From Bacteroides ovatus (GTDB lineage Bacteria > Bacteroidota > Bacteroidia > Bacteroidales > Bacteroidaceae): a DNA stretch of 64,000 nt. The position numbers and the translations under genes were made by a program. Shown one piece after another: positions 56,380 to 64,000 of the stretch. The notes under the pieces are model-generated. The model worked only from the letters and a program-made list of their open reading frames with translations. It made no database searches and was not told the origin of the DNA. Numbering within the stretch: the stretch's first letter is position 1; every line of letters starts with the position of its first letter. The stretch lies in the NCBI RefSeq assembly GCF_001314995.1, contig NZ_CP012938.1:2170001-2234000 (forward strand), in the 5' to 3' direction.

Positions 56380-56541
56380 CCTACGGTATCTTTATCTTAA
56401 ACCTACGGCATAGTAACCTTGAAGCTACGGTATTACTAACTTACCACGGCCGTGGTAGGAATTCGTCATGGCTGTGGGAAGATCTTTCCACGGCCATGGT
56501 AGGAACTCGTCACGGCCGTGACGAATCAGTAATACCGTAGG
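56380..56541. repeat. Array C: 22-bp-phased palindrome array
   Basis: Direct units CCTACGGTAT, CCTACGGCAT and GCTACGGTAT begin at 56380, 56402 and 56424 (22 bp apart). Four palindromic cores follow, CACGGCCGTG, CATGGCTGTG, CACGGCCATG and CACGGCCGTG, centred at 56449.5, 56471.5, 56493.5 and 56515.5, again exactly 22 bp apart. The central spacer holds AAGATCTT. CTACGGTATTACT (56425) and AGTAATACCGTAG (56528) form a perfect 13-bp inverted pair about the same axis, 56482.5. Confidence 0.9.
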
Positions 56542-56645
56542 TTTAACACAAGTATATCCCTACTATCCACCTACTATCCCTTAAGGAAAGATGTATTCAT
56601 CCATAGGGAAACAAATAAAGAGCGCATAGGGCGAACAAGAGATAT

Positions 56646-58493
56646 TTATGGCTTCAACTTATGAACCACAAACGAATCTACTTTATAAGCTCCTCCTTTA
56701 CTGTAAAAGTTGATATGATTGTAAGGTTCCGAAGGGAATACCTGATTGGTCATCACAAAACGTCCACCATTTCCAAAGGCTTCCACACTGGATTTATCCA
56801 CAAACAGACGGAGTTTCAATGCCTCTTTGCCGCCTTGTTCCTCGTTTCCACCTTGCTCAATTGCTGTCCAGGTCAACATCGGGAAATTCTCATTGAAGCT
56901 GACCTCTCCGCTCTTGCGACGATCCATTGAGAATTTCTTTTCTTTCATGTCATACTGCATATCCACTTCTTCGCCTTTGTCATTGTAGAGACGGAAGCCG
57001 ATTACGTCTGCACGTTGATTTTCGATTGTCAATTCTATTTCGTATGCACCGTCATTGCCGGGAATCATTTCTTTGATTGTGCGTGTTCCGTTTACTTTGA
57101 ACGAGCGTTTCTTGGAAGCATCACGCAAAGCCAGCAGTTCGGGAGAGGGAGCTGATTGGAGGTAAGTCTCACCATCTACGGTAAACAGGCTCAAGTCACG
57201 GGGAACGGAATTCGGGCTACGGTATTGGGAGGTAGGAACATCGTTTGCGTATTGCCAGTTGCTCATCCATGCGATAGCGATACGGCGGTTGTCGGGAGCA
57301 TCGCTCCAAGTTACGGTGGCGTAATGGTCTTTTCCCCAGTCCATCCATTTGGTTTTGGAAGGGAATTCGTTTACAAACTCTTTTCCGTTGAAGGAGCCTA
57401 CAAAATATTGAGTAGCACTTCCTCCGAAAGGACCTCCGGGATTCAAATTACAAAGCAGCACCCATTTCTTATCATTGGTACCTTCTACTGGAAGTTCAAA
57501 CAAATCGGGACATTCCCAAACACCACCATGTGCACCTTGCCCTTCACCGAAACGACTTTCAAAGGTCCAATCTTTCAGATTAGGAGAAGAGAATATCTGC
57601 ATCTCCTGCCCTACTGCTAATACCATGATCCAGCGTTTGGTGTTTTCATACCAAAATACTTTCGGGTCGCGGAAGTCACGCGCTTCGGACGTCAGTACCG
57701 GATTATTCTCATATTTGGTGAAAGTACGTCCGTTGTCAGTACTGTAAGCAATGCTTTGTACTTGTCGGTCACTGTTTTGTGTATAGATGGCGATAATGGC
57801 ACCTGCACCAAAACCGGCTGTATTATCAAAATCGACAACTGCCGAGCCACTGAAAATTGTCCCCAATGCATCGGGAGCAATAGCTACAGGAAGATGTTTC
57901 CAGTTTACAAGATCTTGGCTGATAGCATGTCCCCAACTCATATTTCCCCATTTGGAACCATAAGGATTGTATTGATAGAAAAGGTGGTATTCACCGTCTT
58001 TATATACCATTCCATTAGGATCATTCATCCACCCATAAAGAGGTGAGAAATGATAAGTAGGACGGAACTTTTCACGGTTGCCCGTATCGAACGTGTCGGA
58101 CAATTTCATTTCCTTGCAACAAACAGCAGAAAGTTTCCCCCGTATAGGATCATTCGAGCCTAATTTAAATTTCAACAGTATGTTTTTACCAGCATAAGCC
58201 GAAAGATCCAGCGGAACAAAATAGTCCACTCTGTTCACTGCCAGACGAACATCCGCAACATTCACCTCTTTATTATTAACGATCATGCTGACACGTACAT
58301 CAGGCATTACCTCCTCTACAGGTAAAAGCAAATAACGTTGATTTGTATTTATCTGTACCAGGCAATGTCCTTCACCCAAATCTTTTATTAATAAGGAAGA
58401 AGTATCGGCCGAAGCATCCAAAAATGAGAAAATCATCATAACCAGGATAGTCAAAAAGGTCTGTACTTGTTTAAACGAGAATAATACATTCAT
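56646..58493 (-). CDS. GH32 fructan hydrolase, 615 aa
   Basis: This exported enzyme hydrolyses beta-fructosidic bonds in inulin, levan or sucrose. A hydrophobic N-terminus (about 10-29) is followed by an extra beta-rich domain (about 30-135, DUF4980 type, common in Bacteroides GH32). The five-bladed propeller then has the catalytic triad D158 (GWMNDPNG), D276 (DFRDPKVFW) and E327 (WECPDLFEL). A GH32 C-terminal beta-sandwich ends the protein, with DKSSVEAFGNGG. It has its own probable promoter 125 bp after the preceding gene. Endo or exo specificity cannot be decided. Confidence 0.94.
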   Translation of the reverse strand: MNVLFSFKQVQTFLTILVMMIFSFLDASADTSSLLIKDLGEGHCLVQINTNQRYLLLPVEEVMPDVRVSMIVNNKEVNVADVRLAVNRVDYFVPLDLSAYAGKNILLKFKLGSNDPIRGKLSAVCCKEMKLSDTFDTGNREKFRPTYHFSPLYGWMNDPNGMVYKDGEYHLFYQYNPYGSKWGNMSWGHAISQDLVNWKHLPVAIAPDALGTIFSGSAVVDFDNTAGFGAGAIIAIYTQNSDRQVQSIAYSTDNGRTFTKYENNPVLTSEARDFRDPKVFWYENTKRWIMVLAVGQEMQIFSSPNLKDWTFESRFGEGQGAHGGVWECPDLFELPVEGTNDKKWVLLCNLNPGGPFGGSATQYFVGSFNGKEFVNEFPSKTKWMDWGKDHYATVTWSDAPDNRRIAIAWMSNWQYANDVPTSQYRSPNSVPRDLSLFTVDGETYLQSAPSPELLALRDASKKRSFKVNGTRTIKEMIPGNDGAYEIELTIENQRADVIGFRLYNDKGEEVDMQYDMKEKKFSMDRRKSGEVSFNENFPMLTWTAIEQGGNEEQGGKEALKLRLFVDKSSVEAFGNGGRFVMTNQVFPSEPYNHINFYSKGGAYKVDSFVVHKLKP

Positions 58494-58549
58494 GTCAGAT
58501 GGTATTAGAGTTAATTATTAATATTCAATGTCTTCTATTTGTCACCATG

Positions 58550-58582
58550 CAAAGATAGGTGCAACGGATAGTTACACCTATC
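58550..58582 (-). promoter_or_regulatory. -7 box overlapped by an inverted repeat, upstream of GH32
   Basis: Minus-strand TATCTTTG (58550-58557) overlaps the half-site GATAGGTG (58554-58561), which pairs with CACCTATC (58575-58582) across 13 bp. This could be an operator for the HTCS HTH domain or another regulator. Confidence 0.5.
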
Positions 58583-58618
58583 ACTTTTGTTTCAAAAGAT
58601 AAAAAAAATGTTACCGAT

Positions 58619-60583
<1,965 letters not shown>

Positions 60584-60608
60584 TTAATAATGGTGTATGT
60601 TGAGGAGG

Positions 60609-61739
60609 TTATTCTACTATGCTCACCTTATCAGATGATACACAATTAGAGACTTCAGTTCCTGCGTTCACCAGGAATACCCGATAACTCTCCAAATTAT
60701 CTATAAAGCAGTTTTTGAACACATTTCCTGTTCCTTGAGTAGCATTTACGGCCACAGCATCAGTATAAGCCCATTCACATGACAAACTGTTGGATACAAA
60801 CATATTGTTGTTACCCTTTACATTGATTATGCCAAAGTCATCACCATGGTCGAGCATCTGATTTTGAAGAGCTCCGGTAAGCCAAAAAATATTCTTATTT
60901 ACCCGATTATCATTACCACTCAACACGAGAATACCATTGTAGTAGCTTTTGAAATTATTACCTTCAACAATACAGTTATTACAACCATCAAGCACTAAAT
61001 TTTCACGTCCGTCAGGATAGACCTGATTATTTACAAACGAAAGTTTGTTCACTCCCTGCGCCTTACAGGTTATGCCAGTGGGCTGAGCACCCAGTTGGCA
61101 ATTCTTGATATTAATATTCTCGCCACCAATCAGCACCATACTATTGGGAAGCTCACATACCCAGCAATTGATTATCTGCATGTTTTTCGCTTGTTCTATC
61201 TTGACGCCTGTATGCAAATTTATACCAATAATATTAGAAAGCATTCCATCATCACTCGTACCGGCAAAGTGTATGCCGATGTTCTTAGCTTCCGTACCAC
61301 CGGACACCATCAGGTTCATAATCTTTACACCCTTCACGCCTGTCTCTACTTTTATAGCAGCTTCGGCATTACGCGCCACCAATTTACTTCCGCCACCAGG
61401 ACCCAACAACTCATTTATTCCATTCACATCAATATTGCTACGCATACCGGGATTCAACCCTTTGAATGTCACATTGTGCTTATTAATCACAATGGGAGCG
61501 TCGAGCACAAAATCACCTTCAGGAATAACCACTACTCCCCCTTCGGAAGGCAAGGAAGCAATAGCACTATTAATGGCTTTCGAACAATCCGTCTTTCCAT
61601 CGCCAACAGCTCCGAATGTGGTAACATCGCCTTCGATTTCAGTATGAGTGCCGTAACACAACAGATTATCATCACTATCGCAAGCCGTGAACAAACACAG
61701 ACAGAAAGTGCTAAGCAAATATCTTTTTATTTTCATCAT
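60609..61739 (-). CDS. GH91-like beta-helix lipoprotein (probable inulin fructotransferase), 376 aa
   Basis: ATGs at 61739 and 61736 start MMKIKRYLLSTFCLCLFTACD, a lipoprotein signal; longer frames run into susD. The mature protein is a single right-handed beta-helix. Its order of motifs resembles what I recall of the Bacillus inulin fructotransferase: GAVGDGKTDC, VVVIPEGDFVLDAP, then in the later coils VEGNNFKSYYNGILVLSGNDN and HGDDFGIINVKGNNNMFVSN, the last covering a probable acidic active-site region. Length also fits GH91 (about 400 aa). It is 22 bp downstream of susD in a fructan locus, the expected context. Alternatives are a non-catalytic fructan-binding beta-helix or an uncharacterised lyase. 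Confidence 0.72.
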   Translation of the reverse strand: MMKIKRYLLSTFCLCLFTACDSDDNLLCYGTHTEIEGDVTTFGAVGDGKTDCSKAINSAIASLPSEGGVVVIPEGDFVLDAPIVINKHNVTFKGLNPGMRSNIDVNGINELLGPGGGSKLVARNAEAAIKVETGVKGVKIMNLMVSGGTEAKNIGIHFAGTSDDGMLSNIIGINLHTGVKIEQAKNMQIINCWVCELPNSMVLIGGENINIKNCQLGAQPTGITCKAQGVNKLSFVNNQVYPDGRENLVLDGCNNCIVEGNNFKSYYNGILVLSGNDNRVNKNIFWLTGALQNQMLDHGDDFGIINVKGNNNMFVSNSLSCEWAYTDAVAVNATQGTGNVFKNCFIDNLESYRVFLVNAGTEVSNCVSSDKVSIVE

Positions 61740-61761
61740 ATTTATATTTAAGGAATTTATA

Positions 61762-63519
61762 CTAGTTAAACTTACCGTATCCGGGATTCTGCACATAATT
61801 GCCTTCAGAGAAGTTATATTGTGCATTGGGAATAGGCAAATATTCATCTCTGCCACGAACAAAGCGAGCACCACGATAATAAACGCGCTTATTCTGCTCC
61901 ACACTAATGTAGCTGTTCATGGTTTCCGCAGCAATCCCCCAACGTACCAAGTCGAAGAAACGGTCACCTTCCATAGCAAACTCCATACGGCGTTCCCAAC
62001 GTAATGCCTTGCGGGCAAAGTCCTGACTCCAGCCCTCAGCAGGATATTCGCCTATCAGATAATTAGCTGCATCCTGTTCGGAATGTTCAAAGTCTTTTAC
62101 ATAAGGACTATTTTTGGCACGCAGACGAATACGGTTAATAATTTTGCGAGCCTCTTCCAGTCCGGTAGCTTCGCCAATCTCTATCAAGGCTTCAGCCTTC
62201 CATAACAACACATCAGCATAGCGAATTATCTGCCAGTTGAGATGAGAAGCTCCCCAAGGCCAACCTTGGAACATATCTTCACTTTCAGGCGAGATGTAGA
62301 AGCGCTTTGTACAATTAAAGCCATATTCACCGCTGTTACGTATCCAGTTTGCTTTACAAGGCTCAACGGTATATGTTTTCCAAGTGATACCAGGACGACC
62401 GGTAACGAAATCCAAACGAGGATCCACAGTTGCATCAATGTTGGTGAGCTCACTTCCTTCGTATATTCCATAGTCATCGGCGTTGAAAGTATCAAACAAA
62501 GGCAATCCATAGTTATCTGTCTTATAGGCATTGATCAAGTTCTGACTGGGTAAGAAAAATCCGTCGCCACCATAAGGACCTTTAGGAGCATTCAACAGAT
62601 TACTCCAGTTTATATTCCCGGCACCATCGGTTTCATCATCCATCGAATATTGTACAGCAAACACAGACTCTACCCCATTTTCATATTCCAATTGATCAAG
62701 TTTCTGAAAATCGTTCAAAAGAGTATATGCCTTTCCTTGCGCACCTACTTTGTCGCAAAGAGTCACCACTTCAGCTAACAATTGTTTATCAATAGCAACC
62801 ACTTGGTTATTATCATCTTGTCGGTAAGCCTGATAAAGTCTAGCTTTGGCAGCATAAGCATAAGCAATGTTCTTAGTGACACGCCCTACTTGAGATTGAG
62901 TATCAGGCAAATCGTTAGCAGCATCAAGAAATTCTTGTGCTATTTTACCCAGAAGTTCTTCACGGGTAAACTGATTGTTGGGAATGTACTTATAGTCATC
63001 ATTTTCCACATTCTCATCAAAATAAGGTACTTGCTTGAAAAGGCGAACCAGTTCAAAGAAGAAGTGTGCACGAATCACTTTCATTTCGGCTTTACGACTT
63101 TTAATCATCGGCAAAGCGTTCTCATCAAGCGTATTCATTACCCGCAATGCGCTGTTACAACGTTGCAAGCAACAATAAAGTTGAAACCATTTTTCGTCGG
63201 CATTGCCCCATGTAGCATCTATTTTAAAGGTTTCAAGCAGCGTACAAAAGTCTCCATCATTTACACCGCCACCACCTTTGTAGGCATTATCCGAACGTAC
63301 TTCACCATACGTCCAATTGGTCATCGGCACCCAGTGCATATCACGATTAGGACCTTTCAATCCTGCATAAGCTGAAGTAACCAAAAGCTCTACACCATCG
63401 GCCGATGATAACAAATCGTCATTGAGTGTACCCTGAGGTTTAATATCTAGAAAACGACTCTCATCGCAACTTGCCAATAGTGCCATCACACCTACTGCAA
63501 AGATATATTTCAATTTCAT
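61762..63519 (-). CDS. SusD-like lipoprotein of the fructan locus, 585 aa
   Basis: A lipoprotein signal (MALLASCDES, C18) precedes a full SusD_RagB domain: KAEMKVIRAHFFFELVRLFK near 150, ADVLLWKAEALIEIGEA near 455, and the C-terminal RWERRMEFAMEGDRFFDLVRW. It would bind fructan chains at the surface with the SusC partner 24 bp upstream. It is more similar in layout to generic SusD proteins than to either pair in the other PUL. Confidence 0.93.
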   Translation of the reverse strand: MKLKYIFAVGVMALLASCDESRFLDIKPQGTLNDDLLSSADGVELLVTSAYAGLKGPNRDMHWVPMTNWTYGEVRSDNAYKGGGGVNDGDFCTLLETFKIDATWGNADEKWFQLYCCLQRCNSALRVMNTLDENALPMIKSRKAEMKVIRAHFFFELVRLFKQVPYFDENVENDDYKYIPNNQFTREELLGKIAQEFLDAANDLPDTQSQVGRVTKNIAYAYAAKARLYQAYRQDDNNQVVAIDKQLLAEVVTLCDKVGAQGKAYTLLNDFQKLDQLEYENGVESVFAVQYSMDDETDGAGNINWSNLLNAPKGPYGGDGFFLPSQNLINAYKTDNYGLPLFDTFNADDYGIYEGSELTNIDATVDPRLDFVTGRPGITWKTYTVEPCKANWIRNSGEYGFNCTKRFYISPESEDMFQGWPWGASHLNWQIIRYADVLLWKAEALIEIGEATGLEEARKIINRIRLRAKNSPYVKDFEHSEQDAANYLIGEYPAEGWSQDFARKALRWERRMEFAMEGDRFFDLVRWGIAAETMNSYISVEQNKRVYYRGARFVRGRDEYLPIPNAQYNFSEGNYVQNPGYGKFN

Positions 63520-63543
63520 AATGTTCTGTATTTAGGATAAAAA

Positions 63544-64000
63544 TTAAAAACCAAGTGATAGACCGAATGTATAGGTACGAGGTTGGGGATATGGATAGCC
63601 CAATCCTTCCGGGTCGGCACCCGTATAATTAGTCAGCGTAAAAACGTTCTGTGCTTGCAGATACAAACGCAAATTGGAAAGATGCGCTTTCTTAATCCAC
63701 TTATCCGGGAAAGTATAACCCACAGTTAGAGTTTTCAACTTCACATAAGAACCATCTTCAATAAAGAAAGTGGAACTGCGTGTTTCTACATTATTATCAA
63801 CTACAGTCAATGCAGGGATATCACAATTATAAACTCCCGTTTGCTCATAAGCATTCCAAGCATGCATTGCATCCATCAAACGTACAGAGTGATTACCTGT
63901 CCAACCTTGAAAAAGGTCGGTATAAAACTTGGAATTGTTCCATGCATCGCGAATCATACCATTGAAGAATACAGAAAGGTCAAATCCTTTGTAAGATGCA
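63544..64000 (-). CDS. SusC-like TonB-dependent transporter, C-terminal end (cut by window end)
   Basis: The frame is open to the window edge. It reads YKGFDLSVFFNGMIRDAW, then SSTFFIEDGSYVKLKTLTVGY and LRLYLQAQNVFTLTNYTG, and ends RTYTFGLSLGF, the standard last barrel strands of SusC homologues. It is the transport partner of the SusD gene that follows after 24 bp. The plug, signature motif and start lie outside the window. Confidence 0.93.
   Translation of the reverse strand, partial: ASYKGFDLSVFFNGMIRDAWNNSKFYTDLFQGWTGNHSVRLMDAMHAWNAYEQTGVYNCDIPALTVVDNNVETRSSTFFIEDGSYVKLKTLTVGYTFPDKWIKKAHLSNLRLYLQAQNVFTLTNYTGADPEGLGYPYPQPRTYTFGLSLGF

Noticed and set aside
56241..56540. A 99-codon plus-strand frame between the fructose permease and GH32
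   Set aside because: Its second half is the palindrome array and it has no ribosome binding site or domain. The periodic DNA explains the sequence better than coding.
61740..61904. Extended start of the 376-aa beta-helix gene
   Set aside because: The extension overlaps the 3' end of susD in another frame and lacks any function, whereas the internal ATG gives a clean lipoprotein signal.

Overview
The window is chromosomal DNA from a gut Bacteroides, close to the B. thetaiotaomicron / B. ovatus group. The evidence is the SusC/SusD pairs, three giant hybrid two-component regulators (HTCS), lipoproteins with Bacteroides-type lipoboxes, -33 TTTG / -7 TAnnTTTG promoters, and a fructan locus whose regulator, kinase and permease match the B. 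thetaiotaomicron BT1754-BT1765 system. No rRNA, tRNA, insertion sequence, phage gene or CRISPR array was seen. The two ends are cut inside genes: purL at the left and a susC-like gene at the right.

Layout. 1-1.4 kb: 3' part of purL. 1.6-6.9 kb: an HTCS translationally coupled to a pair of half-size ChrA-type transporters. 7-15.2 kb: housekeeping and envelope genes (two GHL10-type secreted glycosidase-like proteins, uvrA, and a cstA / small membrane protein / outer-membrane protein operon). 15.7-37.2 kb, all minus strand: a polysaccharide utilization locus (PUL) with GH88, HTCS, GH29, two SusC/SusD pairs, a PL12-type heparinase and a beta-helix/PDZ protein. It has no sulfatase, so it probably targets a non-sulfated, fucose- and uronate-containing glycan. 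37.8-41.9 kb: two P-loop ATPases with nuclease-fold C-termini around an ATP-grasp-like orphan. 41.9-50.6 kb: pyruvate:ferredoxin oxidoreductase, a glycine-betaine-type ABC importer, a small MGMT-family protein and a LruC-domain lipoprotein. 50.7-64 kb, minus strand: a fructan PUL with a fructose-type HTCS, fructokinase, MFS permease, GH32, two beta-helix lipoproteins that look like GH91 inulin fructotransferases (one fused to a ThuA/DUF4960-like domain), SusD and SusC.

How the genes work together. In each PUL the SusC/SusD complex imports oligosaccharides made by surface enzymes. Periplasmic glycosidases or lyases finish them, and the HTCS senses a product and induces the operon. In the fructan PUL, free fructose would pass the MFS permease and be phosphorylated by the PfkB kinase. 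If the GH91 reading is right, this locus also cuts inulin without water to give difructose anhydrides.

The most unusual signal is non-coding. Three intergenic regions (about 15.41-15.60, 37.47-37.57 and 56.38-56.54 kb) each hold an array of short palindromes spaced exactly 22, 23 and 22 bp apart. Each array is organised around one dyad axis, but each has its own core sequence. I know no described element that matches this. A second non-coding candidate is a roughly 62-nt small RNA at 53.84-53.90 kb with a consensus promoter and an intrinsic terminator.
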